A stretch of DNA of 64,000 nucleotides from Zopfochytrium polystomum (lineage: Eukaryota > Chytridiomycota > Chytridiomycetes > Chytridiales > Chytridiaceae): NCBI GenBank assembly GCA_025765615.1, contig JAIVFJ010000016.1, positions 434,001 through 498,000 of the forward strand, given 5' to 3'. Positions 1 to 11,294 of the stretch are shown one piece after another. The stretch's first letter is position 1. Each line of letters begins with the position of its first letter. A program made the translations under genes and the position numbers. The notes below the pieces were generated by a model. The model did not search any database. It worked only from the letters and a program-made list of their open reading frames with translations, and was not told where the DNA came from.

Positions 1-2951
1 AAACGTTTCAAATTGACACGCATTCTCAAATCGACGCAAAGACTACGCGAAGGTCCCCTTGGTTTCCGCCGCCTGGGACCTTCGCCAGGGCAAGTCGCTT
101 ATGAGTTGAGTGTCTCACTTTCCGCCTTTCTCTCTGGCCGCTCGCTCGCCTTTCTGTTTTAGCCGTTCGTCTCACAAAAACTCTGTTTCCCCTCCCCCCA
201 ACAAACACAACAAACAAAGCCGCCGCAAACACCGCCGCAAACGCCGCTGATGCTGACTGGATCAAGCAGGCCGCCGCGAATCCGCTGGGTCGGTACACAC
301 CCTAATCAGCCCATGAGCCCCCATTTTTTTATTTCCTGATGCGCCTCGCCTCCCACCTCCCACCTCAAACCTTTTCAGAAAAGGTTCAAAAAGCCAAGAT
401 GGAAGATGCCAAAAAGAACGGCAACGCACCCGCCGAAGAGCCAAAGTCAAAAATGCAAAAGGCCGGCTCTGTCGCGAAAACCATCGGGAAACTGGTGCGC
501 GCCCACCTCCTCCCTTTCCCTACAAACAACATTTCACCGAAAACCCATTTTTTTTTATCATTGTACGCAGGGCGTCAAGACCGGCTACGCCATCGCGAAC
601 AAGGCGGTCCCCGTCGCCGTCGCCGGTGCTGTCACCGCCGCCGCTGGACCCATCGGTAAGTGGCGAAAGAAGCCGTCGGGAAAATCACGTAAAAATAATC
701 CTCCCTCTTCCCCCATCCACCTAAAAAAAAACTATTAGCTGGCTGTGCCGCCGGACTTTGCACCGCTGCCGCGATGGGCGCCGCGCACGGCGTCGTCAGC
801 AGCGCCCTGAAGGGCGAGAGCCCAAAGAGTTGAGTAGTGATTGGCTGAGCGGGCGTATGTTTGTGTTTCGGAAAATCGCTGACACATCGTCATTTTATAA
901 CCAGAGATGCTCAAAAACGGGGTTGCGGTCGCCACCCACCAGGTCGCGTCGTGGGTCCCGGGCGGACGTGAGTTTGACTCCTCTTAGCCTCGTTGTTGCT
1001 CTTGCGACTATGGCCGGCTTCGTGCTCCTTTGCCTGACCAAACGAAAAAAAACAAAAAAAAAAAAAAAATATAGGCGCCATCCACTATGGAGTGCATGCC
1101 GCTGGCAACTCGCTGGCTGACGGCAAGGGCATGGCAGGTAGGCCGGGCGCGCAACAAATTTTTTTGTTCATTCACCCTTGCGCTCTTATTTCCGTATGGG
1201 AGGAAAAGACTTCGCGTTTCGGGCCAAACTTCGTGTGCTTCGCGCTCCCCTTCTGACAATACAACAAAACAAAAAAAAAAAAAAAAAAAAAAAATCAACA
1301 CCTAGCGGCGGTACAGAACGGCGTTGCGGGCTATGCGGGAATGGCGGCGAGCGGCGCTGTGAAACGCATCGGTGCAACGCGTAAGTGCTCTGGCAGGGAG
1401 GTCGGGTCGCCGCGACCTCGTTGACCTGAATTTTCTACTTCCTTCCTTCTTTATGCTCCCCTCTCATTTTAACAAATCACACCTTCCTCTTCACCCCCCC
1501 CAGCCATGACCGGCGCCATGGTGATGGACACAGTCCAGTCCGCGATCAACGGTGTCGCAAACACGATCAAGGGCGACCCCAATCTGTCCAAGAACGGCAA
1601 GAAGCTGCAGGCGGCGGGCAAGTACGCCGGCAAGACCGGCAACGTCATTAAAACCATCCAGGGCAAAATTGTGGCCAAGAAGATCGACGGCGGCCGGGCT
1701 GACGCCGGGGCGAAGAAGAACTTGGCCGTCGCGCAGGGCAGCGCGAAGGGCAACTTGGCGGTCGCCTCTGGCGCCGCGAAGAAGGACTTGGCTGCGGGGC
1801 AAGGCGCCGCGAGCAGGATCGCGGCTCCCGCAAAGGGCGCCGCGGCGAAGAACGGCGCCGCGGCCGCCGCGGCCGCCGACGCTGGGTATAAACGTGTTCA
1901 GCAGGGCGTAAAGGGCGCCGGACCGACGCCGAGCGGGCCCCAGTTCAAAACGCCGGACTCTCTCAAGCCCGGCGCAAAGACCAACCTGCAGTTTAAAACT
2001 CCAGACTCGCTCAAGCCCGGCGCAAAGACCAGCCTGCAGTTTAAAACCCCAGACTCGCTCAAGCCCGGCGCAAAAACGAATCTTAAGTCGAGCGCCCCGG
2101 ACGCGTCTAAGAAGGGCGTTGGCGGGGTCGCGCAGCCTCCGGCCGCTGCGGCAAAAAAGACCCTTGGGAGGTCCCCCCCGGCCACCAAAGAAAACGCAGG
2201 TTCGGTCGCAGCTCGTGCCACGCTCAAGGCCGCCGGAAATAAGGCCGTGGCCGTCGGCAGGCTGAAGGGCGCAGGGGCCGACGCAAAATCGCCGAAGGCC
2301 GCCGGCGCCGCGGGAGGCGAGACAGCTGCAACAACCGCGAAAAAGGGGCTGTCCCGTTCTTCGTCCGCCCCGGCAAAGCCCGGCGGCACCACGGGGAAAG
2401 CGCCGGGAGCAACGAAGGAGCTGTCCCGCTCGGCTTCCGTCCCAAAGGCTGCTTCTCCTGCGAAAGCGGCAGCCCCTGCAAAGGTTGCGGCACCTGCGAA
2501 GGCAGCTACAACTGCGATGCGTGGCAAAAAGTGAACTGTATCGACCATTTTGAGCAAGCGGGACGGACGATGAAGGGATTTCTTGGAGGAACGGGACAAA
2601 ATGAGCATCTCCATTTCGTTGTATCCCCCTCTTCATTTCGTTCTATCACCTTTCTTTCCCATTCAATCTATCAGCCTTTTCTCAACCACGACGAAAAAGG
2701 CACAAACCCCATCCTCACATTATTACTTTTTTTTCGTTCTTTTCCCGGTTCGATTTCTATGGCCTTCCCGCCCCTTGTCGCACGTTTTCTTGAGCACCAA
2801 TTTTTTATCAACTTCGTGTGGCTGTTGCAGAGATCAGTAATACCGCGTGCGAGCAGTGATGGCGTTCAATGACTCGATTTTGGTACTCCAGGTGAAATTT
2901 CGAGGATCAACAGATCCTGCGATTCTAAAGCAAAGGCTCGTGAGGACTCAG
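1..2951. repeat. Large inverted repeat, arm A
   Basis: This stretch matches the reverse complement of 21344-24329 almost base for base, including introns and the 3' flank of the gene it carries. Similarity stops at about 2951, just after the shared GTGAGGACT, and still holds at base 1, so the arm continues left of the window. Differences are mostly homopolymer-length changes and single substitutions in introns. The two arms are 18.4 kb apart. Confidence 0.9.
42..2534 (+). CDS. Modular Ala/Gly/Lys-rich protein, copy A (5' end outside window)
   Basis: I do not recognise a named family. Nine exons can be placed with GT-AG introns: 42-104, 220-288, 379-494, 571-655, 739-828, 905-967, 1075-1137, 1306-1380 and 1504-2534. 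The reading frame stays open through all of them. Almost all introns are phase 1, and most internal exons are multiples of three (63, 69, 90, 63, 63, 75 nt). Each short exon encodes one 20-30-residue Ala/Gly-rich helix-like module such as GVKTGYAIANKAV or AVQNGVAGYAGMAASGAV. The last exon (about 343 aa) starts near MTGAMVMDTVQ, has three tandem 16-residue repeats QFKTPDSLKPGAKTNL (about 1941-2086), and ends in a Lys/Ala/Pro/Ser-rich tail. The inverted copy shows that the missing 5' exon encodes a signal-peptide-like N-terminus. Function unknown; secretion is inferred from the copy. Single splice sites could shift, but the exon set is supported by conservation between the copies. Confidence 0.75.
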
Positions 2952-3590
2952 TGCGCGCTTCAAAGCAGGCGGTTCATGGAGCTTGGGGGGGACGTTTGGT
3001 GGCGACCCTGCGGTGTTCGAATTTCCTCTCCTTCACCGAGTGGTTGGTTCCGAGATCGGAGACAAGCATTACTTACGGATGCGAACGGAAGGACTCGGTC
3101 AGGTTGCCGGCTGCAGTCGCCATGTTCCAGATACCCACCCGAAATGGGCAGTTGGTTTTGGCCCCTGATTCTCAGTCTGCCGCGCACAATGAGCGATGAA
3201 AAGGCTTGAGCCGTGTTTGTAAGGCAAACGCTTCGCACTCCACGCGAGATCGCCGCTGAAGTCGTCGTGATAAAGCGAGGAGTCAACGAGACACGCGCTC
3301 TCCGTCTCGACCGCACTGTTGTCTTCAGGCCTTCCAAAGAAGACACCTCATTTTTATGCTTCAGAGACATCGAAGACAGTTTATTCTCGAAAGGACTAAA
3401 TCCTTTTTCGTGCGGAAGTTACCAACGAAGACAGCCGCTCAAAATCGTTTATTGTCGGGGGCGAACTCTCGCGGACTCCCGTCCGTCGCGCACGACTCAG
3501 TCCTTGCAGCTACACGTCTTGGCAAACAGACCCATTCCACATACACACACACACTCACTCGCCCGCTCACACACACACACACACCCCACC
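2535..3590. other. Intergenic region: 3' flank of copy A and 5' flank of kinase-like gene
   Basis: Bases 2535-2951 are the conserved 3' flank within the inverted repeat. From 2952 to 3590 I see no convincing gene. Just before the ATG at 3591 lies a CA-rich run (3541-3590). No TATA box is evident. Confidence 0.5.
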
Positions 3591-5554
3591 ATGACACGCG
3601 CGCCGTTCCTTGCGCTCCTCGTCGCCGTCCTCCCAAGCCTCCTGCGTCCGCTGACCACTCCATCGTCGTCGATCCGTCCCATCAGCGCCGCCCTCCACAA
3701 TTCCTTTGCGGCAGCGTCGGCAGTCCCAGACCCGCAGCCCCGTCCGCACCCGGGTGGCTGTATGAGCACGATGGGCTGCGTCGGAGACGGCGGCGATCGC
3801 CCGGTGGAGAGCAGCGGCAGTATGAGGGACGTAGACCCACCCGCACCGCCATCGTCGCCATCCCGGAGCAGTTCAGGAGATGAAGTTGTGGAACCGAGCT
3901 GGGTCCGCGGAAAGATTACAGTGGCGGGGACAGAGTACACGGTATGTTTGTGACGTCTGGCTCTTTTTCTTCTTTTTTTTTTTCCTCTTTTTTTTGGCGG
4001 TTCAAGCGATTTGGTTTTCCCATAACCACCTTAAATCGTAGAAAGACGAGTCGAAAAACGAACCGAGAGGCAAAAGCGGGGTGGTTTCGTTCACGACGGA
4101 CAACAAGGTCGTGAAGAAGACAATCCATGGTTTCTCGGACGACGCGATCGCGGCATACCAGGCTGGTAAGTTTCCTTCGCCCTCCCACCCCCTGCTGTGA
4201 GAGCTCAAGTCGATCAATCGCTTCCTTGGTCGATCCCATCCAATTTTCCCGTTGATTCCAAAACTTGCGGCTCTCACTCCGCCTGACGTTCTTTCAGCCG
4301 ATCACTATATCGCGCACGAAGGAAAGACAATGGTGCAGAGGAAGATCGAAGGCCAAACCCTTGCCGATTACAATCGCCAGAACCCTGAGAAGAAGGTGCA
4401 GCTGTCAGAGATGAAGGACCATATCCTGCAGAGACAGAACGCCATTGGATTCAGGCACAACGATGTTAATCCGAGAAACATAATGGTGGATGAGCAAGGG
4501 AAGGTGATATTGGAAATGTCGCCGACGATTTACAACTTTCTGAGATATTTCTCTTTTCTCCGAACAACCGCAGTTCAAGGATCTCATCGACTGGGACGAT
4601 GGTGAGGAAGAACTCCGCCGTCCCGTGACTGACTCACATCACTGAAAACAACTTCTTTGGCCCCCAAAAAAAAAAAAAAAAAAAAACGACAACAAGCAAC
4701 AAGACTTAACCACGGCGATACGGTGACAAGCCTTGAATGCGAAGGCGAAAGCGGAAGTCTCAGTCGGCGAGGGCTCCGCGCCAAAGCTGGCAGCGCGCAG
4801 TGCAAGAAGAACAGCGCCAAAAAGGTGGCGGGCAACATGAAGGCGCTGTTTGCGAACAAGAAGATGAACGCGGACGGAACCTTGGATATAAAGGTTGGAC
4901 AAATCGATTTCGCCAGTCCTTCACATTATCGTTATTCTTGTTCCCATCTCCCCCGCGTTCCCACGCCTCACGTTTCACCATCACCCTCGATCCGCACAGG
5001 CGACGCTGGCCGCTACCGGCGCAAACAAGGAGACTGCCGGTGCGGTGGGCAAGGTGACAAAGTCGACGATCGCAAAGGCAAAGGGAGCACGCTCCAAGAC
5101 CGGCAGCACGGGGTCAACGGGCGGCCTCTCAAAAAACAAGAAGAAGAAGAGTACTCCTACGACTCCGAGGTCTAAAACCGGAGGGAAAGGCGGAAAGCGA
5201 GCAGCGGGGAAGAACGGCGGGAAGTCAAAGGCGACGACGCGGACTGCCGGTAAGACGAGAGGCACCGCGAAGAAGTCAAAAGGCGCGCACAAAACTTCGG
5301 GGAAGAAGGTAGCGCCTAAGAAGACCAAGGCTGCAAAGCCCGGCAAGACCAAGGGGAAGGCAGCCGGTCGGTCAGGGGGTCCAAAAGTGGCAAAGCCGAG
5401 AAAGGTGGCGAAGAAGCTGACGGCAAAGAAGCAGGTGCCAAAGCGAGAGGCTCCGACGAAACCTAAGGGTACGAAAGGAAGCAAATCTTCCGGCCCGTCA
5501 ATGAAAGCTGCACCGATGGCGGAAGTGAAGAAGGGAAAAGGGCCGAAAAAATAA
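3591..5554 (+). CDS. Putative secreted APH/choline-kinase-like protein with polybasic tail
   Basis: Six exons fit in one frame: 3591-3941, 4042-4165, 4298-4503, 4574-4601, 4697-4893 and 5000-5554, all GT-AG, giving about 486 aa. Residues 1 to about 20 (MTRAPFLALLVAVLPSLL) look like a signal peptide, followed by a Pro/Ser-rich linker. The kinase-like part shows a beta-strand lysine region (NKVVKKTI, about residue 142), the catalytic loop HNDVNPRNIMVD (about 212-223, the HxDxxxxN pattern) and, made by splicing the 28-nt exon 4, LIDWDDA (about 230-236), the DWD/DFG-like metal-binding motif of APH and choline kinases. No Gly-rich loop is obvious, and the domain is compact. From about residue 303 the protein is dominated by Lys, Ala, Gly and Thr, like an H1 tail. 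The exon 4 to exon 5 joint is supported by the decayed copy downstream, which keeps the same acceptor. Substrate unknown. An alternative is two separate genes, with the kinase part ending at 4644 by read-through of the intron. Confidence 0.65.
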
Positions 5555-5962
5555 ATGAGTCTCTTCAGAATAGGTTCTTGGATGATTGGTGCCAGTTCCA
5601 GTAGGAGGGAGGGGGGGGATCCAAAGAAAACCTTTCTTTCTCAATCATTGTGTCGTCGTTTAACATTAACCATGCTCTGTAATCCACAGAGACGGGTTTG
5701 TGTGAGCGCGGTGGGGGCGAGCGGGGTGGAAAGTCCCAGTCGACGGGGGCAGCGGCGCCAAGAGAGGTCTGTTTCGAGATTGAAACAAGCACAACTCGTC
5801 GACGGAAAGCGGGTACTGTTTTATTTGCCGTGTGTCGCACACTTCGGCGAGCAACGCATACCCACGAGATGGAATAACGTTTAAGGACTCTCGCATTTTG
5901 CTCGTCCCGCGACATCTTTGGACTCCCCTGAATCTGCTCTCTTCAAAAATAAAAAATAACAG

Positions 5963-6757
5963 CAACAAGGCTCAACCACGGCGAGCTGGTGACAAGACTT
6001 GCGTGCGAAAGCCAAGCTCTCACTCGGCGACAGCTCCGCGCGAAAGCTGGCAGCGCACAGTGCAAGAAGAACAGCGCCAAGAACGTGGCTGCCAACATGA
6101 AGGCGCTGTTCGTGAACAATAAGATGAACGGGATCATGAATGTAAAGGCGCGACAATCCAAAATTTTGGCGTCGTTCGGTCGTAACGCTTGTTCCTTTAC
6201 CTCCGCCCCACTCCCTCGACCCGCACAGGCGACGCTAGCCGCGACCCGTGCGAACAAGAAAACCGCCGGCGCGGTGGGTAACGTGACAAAGTCGACGATT
6301 GCGAAGGCAAAGGGAGTCCGCTCCAAGACCGGCATGGCGGGCTTACGGCGCACTTGCAAAGGACAAAAATAAGAAGAAGACTCCGACGACTGGGAATCGC
6401 CCAGCAGCAGGGAAGAGCGGCGACAAGATAATGGCGACGCGCGAGCTGTCGGCATGATCAAAGGCGCTAAGAAGAAACAAAAGGCGGCCAAAATACGGCG
6501 CCGAAGAGAGTCATGGCGCCGAAAAGCCCAAGTCTGCAACGCACGGCAAGGGTAAGGGAAGGCAGCCGGTCGTGCCGGACAACGTGGCGAAGAAGTCGCC
6601 GGCTTGGAGGCAGGTATCAAAGCGGCACATAGCGGCAAAGCCCAAAGCTACAAAGGGGAGCAAATCTTCCGGTTCAGCGCGCGGGGCGGTCGCGTCCAAG
6701 AAAGCCGCGCTCAAGGCAGCAGCGAACAAAGGAAATGGGTCGAACAAACAAATGTGA
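5963..6757 (+). pseudogene. Decayed tandem copy of the polybasic-tail exons
   Basis: Bases 5963 to about 6150 and 6229-6757 are a second copy of exons 5 and 6 of the upstream kinase-like gene. They keep the acceptor AACAG, the RLNHG start, the KAGSAQCKKNSAK stretch and the ATLAATRANKKTAGAVG start. No kinase exons precede it: 5555-5962 shows none of their motifs. The last exon meets a stop at about 6370 and resumes in another frame near 6572 with tail-like text (AKPKATKGSKSSG). Truncated duplicate, probably non-functional. Confidence 0.7.
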
Positions 6758-7157
6758 TTTTCTTGAAACACTCGGCCAATTAGTTTTCACCAAGTATTTC
6801 CAAGCGTACACTGGTATCTCACGGAGTAATTATTCCCGCCATTCTCGTTTTTCAAAAAATTTTCTTTTTTTAGTATTCTCTTGATGAGGGTAGTGAAGGG
6901 GCGCACGGTGTAAGATGGGGACGAGTGAAAACAAAGCAAAGGCGGAGAGGCAATCGAAGCCCAAAAGAGAAGAAACAACATTACGGTCATAGAAGAAGCG
7001 AAAAGTGGAAGTGATCGCGAAGCGCGAGGTTACTCCTGGTCCGCTGGCCACGAACGCAAGAAAAAGGTTGCGCCGTCAAGTGAAAAAGTTGGGAAACAGA
7101 AAAGAAAGAAACGGGGGGAGAATAATAAAATGACGAACCACCCCACGGACTCTCTCA
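6758..7157. other. Intergenic region
   Basis: AT-richer spacer between the decayed tail copy and the 3' end of the transporter gene. No gene or repeat is supported here. Confidence 0.5.
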
Positions 7158-8513
7158 TCACGCCTTTGAGGCGACCGCGAACTCCTGGTCCTGAGCCAGC
7201 ACGGGCGCCTTACCCTCCCTTATCTTCCTGTCCGCAATCTTCTTTGGCACCTTGGATCCGACGAGGGCGTAGAACAGCACGACCAAGAACCCAAGCATGG
7301 GCAAAAACATGCCGCGAGCCGTTGTGCCGGTAGCGTCACCGACGGACGCAATGCAGAGCGGGAAGATCGCTCCTCCGACGAGGGACGAGATCATGAAGGA
7401 TGCGCCGCGGCGGGTGTGCTTGCCGAGGTCCTCCATGGCCAGGGTGAAGATGGTCGGGAACATGATGGACTCGAAAAAGTAGATCGACATGATGATCGCG
7501 ACGCCGGCTTTACCCGAGCCGACGATGAGGTACGCGGCCATGCCGGTCGCGATAAGGGAGTAGAGCGCGAGGAGGTGACGGGGGTTGACGAACTTGAGCA
7601 GCGCGGAGCCGATGAAGCGGCCGGCCGTGAAGATGATGAGCGAGTAGGTGAGGTACAGCGCGGCGTCGCCGGAGGAAATGGCGATCGACTCGGTCACAAA
7701 GTTGATGAAGAGCCCCGCGATGCCGACCTGCGCGCCGACGTAGGAGAACTGCGCGGCGATACCCCAGAGCAGGTTGGTGTGCTCCCAGATCTGCGTGTCG
7801 TGGGCGGCGTCGCCGCCCTCGGCGCCGGCCTCCATGGCGTCCTTTTCGGCCTCGTTGATTTCGGGGAGCTTTGTAAAGATGAAGAGGACGAGGATGAGGG
7901 CGACGAAGCCGGCGATGGCGAGGTAGACGTATTTGACGGAGGAGAGGTCACCGGAGGTGGTCTTTTTGGCGTCGTTGGAGTAGTCGGCGCCGCCAAAGAA
8001 TGCGTAGGAGCCGATGATGGGGCCGATGACGGAGCCGATGCCGTTGAAGGACTGCGACAGGTTCAGCCGGAACGTCGACGAGGAGGAGGGGCCGAGGACG
8101 GCGATGTACGGGTTCGCGGCGGCTTCGAGGGTCGAAAGGCCGCAGGCGATGACGAAGGTCGAAGCGACGAGACCGGGGAAGGTGACGTAGGTCGACGACG
8201 GGTAGAAGCAGATGGCGCCGACGATGTAGAACGAAAGACCCATGAGGATGCCGGCCTTGTATCCAAACTTTTTGATGACGGCGCCGGCCGGGTAGAGCCC
8301 CATGACAAAGTAGGCGCCAAAGTAGGCGAACTGGAGGAGCGTCGACTGGGTGCGCGAGATGCCGAGGACTTCCTGGAAGTGCTTGTTCAGGACGTCGAGC
8401 AGGCCGTATGCGAGACCCCACAGGAAGAAGAGCGACGTGACGAGGGCCAAAGGGCCCCAGAGCGTCTTTTGGGCGGCCGAGGCCGTGTTGACTGGGCCGG
8501 CGTATCCGGGCAT
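7158..8513 (-). CDS. FucP-type MFS sugar:H+ symporter, copy 1
   Basis: Intronless 451-aa protein of the major facilitator superfamily, close to the L-fucose permease / glucose-galactose transporter (FHS) group. Near the N-terminus it has the family pattern LFFLWGLAYGLLDVLNKHFQ, then LLQFAYFGAYFVMGLYPAG and KKFGYKAGILMGL, the conserved loop after TM2. About twelve hydrophobic segments fit a plasma-membrane transporter, and the length is typical. A central acidic loop (EINEAEKDAMEAGAEGG) separates the two six-helix halves. The start at 8513 is the first ATG and matches the start of the paralogue at 14297. It presumably imports a hexose or deoxyhexose with protons; which sugar cannot be told. 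A TATA box lies 140 bp upstream. Confidence 0.93.
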   Translation of the reverse strand: MPGYAGPVNTASAAQKTLWGPLALVTSLFFLWGLAYGLLDVLNKHFQEVLGISRTQSTLLQFAYFGAYFVMGLYPAGAVIKKFGYKAGILMGLSFYIVGAICFYPSSTYVTFPGLVASTFVIACGLSTLEAAANPYIAVLGPSSSSTFRLNLSQSFNGIGSVIGPIIGSYAFFGGADYSNDAKKTTSGDLSSVKYVYLAIAGFVALILVLFIFTKLPEINEAEKDAMEAGAEGGDAAHDTQIWEHTNLLWGIAAQFSYVGAQVGIAGLFINFVTESIAISSGDAALYLTYSLIIFTAGRFIGSALLKFVNPRHLLALYSLIATGMAAYLIVGSGKAGVAIIMSIYFFESIMFPTIFTLAMEDLGKHTRRGASFMISSLVGGAIFPLCIASVGDATGTTARGMFLPMLGFLVVLFYALVGSKVPKKIADRKIREGKAPVLAQDQEFAVASKA

Positions 8514-8652
8514 GCTGTGAGGAGGAGGAGGGAGGAGGGTGCGAGTTCTAACGGATGTTCGGGGGCCACGGGATGGTGTGCGTGAAGGAAATCGTCCGTA
8601 CGAGGGGTTGGATGTCGACTGAAGGAAGGTTGTGTGGTGCGTAGCTGGCAGG

Positions 8653-8661
8653 CTTTTTATA
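8653..8661 (-). promoter_or_regulatory. TATA box of transporter copy 1
   Basis: On the minus strand this reads TATAAAAAG, 140 bp upstream of the ATG at 8513. Position and sequence fit a fungal core promoter. The second transporter copy has no equally good box at the same place. Confidence 0.55.
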
Positions 8662-9818
8662 CTCTCATTTCCGCCTTGTTGGGGGCGATCTGCGAGCTGA
8701 TCACGATCATGTGGTGAAGGTCAGCTGGTGTGCAAAGGGTTTCCATCTTTGCTAATTTGCTAATTAGTGGGCGGGGGGAGAGTCAGAGAAAGAGAGAGAG
8801 TGTGTGTGTGTATGTGTGTGTGTGTGTGTGTGAGCAAGAGAGAGAGCGAGATACAGTGAGAGAGAGATGGCGGGTTTGATAACAACGAGAGGAATGGGGC
8901 GGAGACTGAGCAGGGAGGGGGCAAGCCCGCAATCGATGAAGCCCTTCATTCAAATTTGTGTCGTTTTCTGTCTTTCCGGGGTTAGGGTTACTCTCTTTTG
9001 CGTCTGCCGGCCGGCTGACCCGGAAAATTTTCCGCGTCTCCTCTGTCTGTCTGTCTCTCCGTCTCGCTGTCTCGGCAATCACCACGCTCGGCCCGAGACC
9101 GCACAACACAACAACAGGCAGCAGACAAACTCGTGGAGGCGGCGACTCCACCCCCACCTCTTTCCTTTTGAGTTACATGTCTGCCGTCAGCTTACGCCCC
9201 TTGTGGAGACAGAGAGACGAAGAAAGACAGAGAGACAGAGAGAGAGAGAGACGAGAGCACGAGAGCACGACGGGAGAGATGCAAGATGGATACAGATAGC
9301 GCTGTTGGAAGGACGAGTAAATTGCGGCGAGCACAGACTGTTTAAACTGTATGTGTATGTGTGTGTGTGTCTGTGTGTGGTGGGCGTTGCTGGCCGGTCG
9401 CTTTCTTCCTTCTTTTTCTCCGCTTGCATGCGGATGGCCAGAGTACTTGAGCTTGAGATCCGCCCCCATTCGCCAAAATATCCAAAAATAGCAGAAATTG
9501 CGGACCGACAGAGTGGTAAATTCTTATTTGTTCATCGCGACAGTGTCGAATCCTCATTGGTCCAATCGTGCGCAGCTCTCTCGACATCCATCGATCGATC
9601 GATCTTGCCCGCTATGGGTTCGTCACTTTTTGTTTCAGCACAAGCCCATGCAGCCAATTTGGACGGCTTGCCACGGGGACGGTCCAGTAAGAAAAAAAAA
9701 GAAAAAAAAGAAGAAAAAAGAGTGAGAGAAATAGAGGGGAAAAAAATCAGAACTCGAGTTTGGGCAGGGCCAAAGAGCAGCCGTTTCGCTCCCCCCTACA
9801 CCCCCAACCCTCTTACTA
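8662..9818. other. Intergenic region with microsatellites
   Basis: Contains AG/TG runs at about 8789-8870, a GA run at about 9215-9255 and a TG run at about 9351-9380, one isolated TTAGGG (about 8982), and an A-rich stretch near 9690-9750. Long open frames here follow the simple repeats, and I do not support any as a gene. Confidence 0.6.
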
Positions 9819-10710
9819 TCACTCCCTCTTGCCCTTCCCAGCCGCCGTAACGGCCCCCGCCCTCTTCTCCCACACGGTCGCCCTCATAAGCAGCAGCGCG
9901 GGCACGATAAAGTACGGAAAGTACGCGCCAAAGACGGTCCGCCTCTGCGTCGCGGTCAGCTCCGGGTGGGCAAAGACGATCTCGGAGAGGATGGGGACCA
10001 TCGAAGTCATGCATTGGACGGCGTAGATGATGGAGCCGGTCGGGAGGGCGGGCGAGTCTAATGTTCGCAAGCAATTAATATTTGGGTGGGTCGGGGAGGA
10101 AAGACAAGTCAGCGGGTGGCGCCACCCGTTTACGTATCCGGCCCAAACACGAACGAAATCGGAGTCTCTTCCCTTACCAACGACCGCAACGTAGATGAAC
10201 CAGAAGAACCACGGCAACTGGAACGCGAGCTCGACGGCGACCGTGGCGATCCACCACGCGGGTAAAGGCTGCTCGGCGGCGATGCGTGCGAGCCAGGGGT
10301 CGCCCGACGTGGCGGCCCAGGACTTGACGGCGTCGCGGAGGGGCGCGGGGACGGCGGAGGCCGGGACGAGGGACTGCGTGCCAATGAGGAGGGTGGTCTT
10401 TTTTGTTTTTTGGTGTGGGTTGGGGGGGGAGGTGAGGGGGATTGTAAGTTAGTTGTTGGGTTGTGAGTGTGGCGTTGGCCGCGCGTCACGCACTCTGATC
10501 ACACTCTTCGCTCGATCTCAGCGCGATCAAACGGTATGCGTCCAAATTCAAGTGAGAAAGACATGAAAAACGGGCCCAGCGTACCGGGATGTGCAGCAGG
10601 AAGAAGACGACAAAGAACAGGTCGAGCGGGCGCGACAGCAGCGAGCGCCGTCGTCGCGGGACGGCGGCGGCGCTGGTGGCGGTGGCGGCAGTGTTGGGTT
10701 TCGGTGGCAT
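9819..10710 (-). CDS. EXPERA-domain (TMEM97/sigma-2 receptor-like) membrane protein
   Basis: Three exons on the minus strand (10710-10585, 10397-10178, 10057-9819) give 194 aa, the usual size for the family. Exon 1 has the first helix, RPLDLFFVVFFLLHIP, typical of TMEM97/EXPERA proteins. Exon 2 continues TTLLIGTQSLVPAS and ends with ELAFQLPWFFWFIYVAVVG. Exon 3 has TGSIIYAVQCMTSMVPILSEIVF and the last helix FGAYFPYFIVPALLLM, then a short Lys-rich C-terminus (GKGKRE) that may act as an ER-retention signal. Four membrane segments are expected. Relatives act in sterol handling at the ER; the exact role here is inference. Splice sites are GTACGC/AAG, GTAAGG/TAG and frame-consistent. Confidence 0.88.
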
Positions 10711-10806
10711 GGGGTGATTTTATATTTTTTTTTCTCTACAAAAAAAATTGAGTGGCGGGAGATTTATGTACGCGACATGGATCAATTTCTGCGGCAACCG
10801 TCGACG

Positions 10807-11013
10807 TCACGTCGCGTTTCTGGTTGAACGAACGAACATTGCACCAAACACAACTCTCCACGCCACATCTGCGCCCGACTTGACGACGGACGCCGCCGTC
10901 TTGGACACCGTCGCTCCGAGTTTGGACGCGTCGGCTGTCGATGGGCTCTTGTTGAACTGATCGATAATGTCGCGTACGACGGCGGCGTCGGACAGCAGCA
11001 AGACGATCAGCAT
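10807..11013 (-). CDS. Small hypothetical protein with hydrophobic N-terminus
   Basis: Open frame of 68 codons starting at an ATG, MLIVLLLSDAAVV, then a helix-prone Ser/Lys/Ala/Val segment (KLGATVSKTAASVVKSG). It lies just upstream of the TMEM97-like gene on the same strand. The hydrophobic start could be a signal peptide. No family recognised. Further exons cannot be excluded. Confidence 0.35.
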   Translation of the reverse strand: MLIVLLLSDAAVVRDIIDQFNKSPSTADASKLGATVSKTAASVVKSGADVAWRVVFGAMFVRSTRNAT

Positions 11014-11294
11014 GGTCACGGCTGTGTGGGTTGCGAAGCTGTGTCGCGGGGCGCGAAGGAGTGGGGGGTGGAGAGGTTGAAAAGTTTTAATGAAAACAGT
11101 ATGAAAACGAAGAGAAGCGTCTCAACGACGAAGCTAATCCCCTGACGAGACTAAACCACCAAATTTAGTCCAAGTCACGACAGTGCCTAGTTGAAGTTTT
11201 TGGAAAAGTGGGGATCACAGAAATCAGGATCAACGTCGCCGCCAGCTCGAACCCTCAGCCCCCCTCCCCCACCCTCTACTCAACCCCTTGCAAA

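Noticed and set aside
4981..5484. 167-codon minus-strand frame opposite the polybasic tail
   Set aside because: Antisense of a Lys/Ala-rich exon, giving a Phe/Ala/Leu-rich artefact.
7416..8585. 389-codon open frame on the plus strand opposite transporter copy 1
   Set aside because: It is the GC-rich antisense of a clear MFS gene, with an Asp/Gly/Arg-rich, low-information translation.
8867..9850. 327-codon plus-strand frame between transporter and TMEM97-like gene
   Set aside because: Covers microsatellites and A runs; no domain and no consistent composition.
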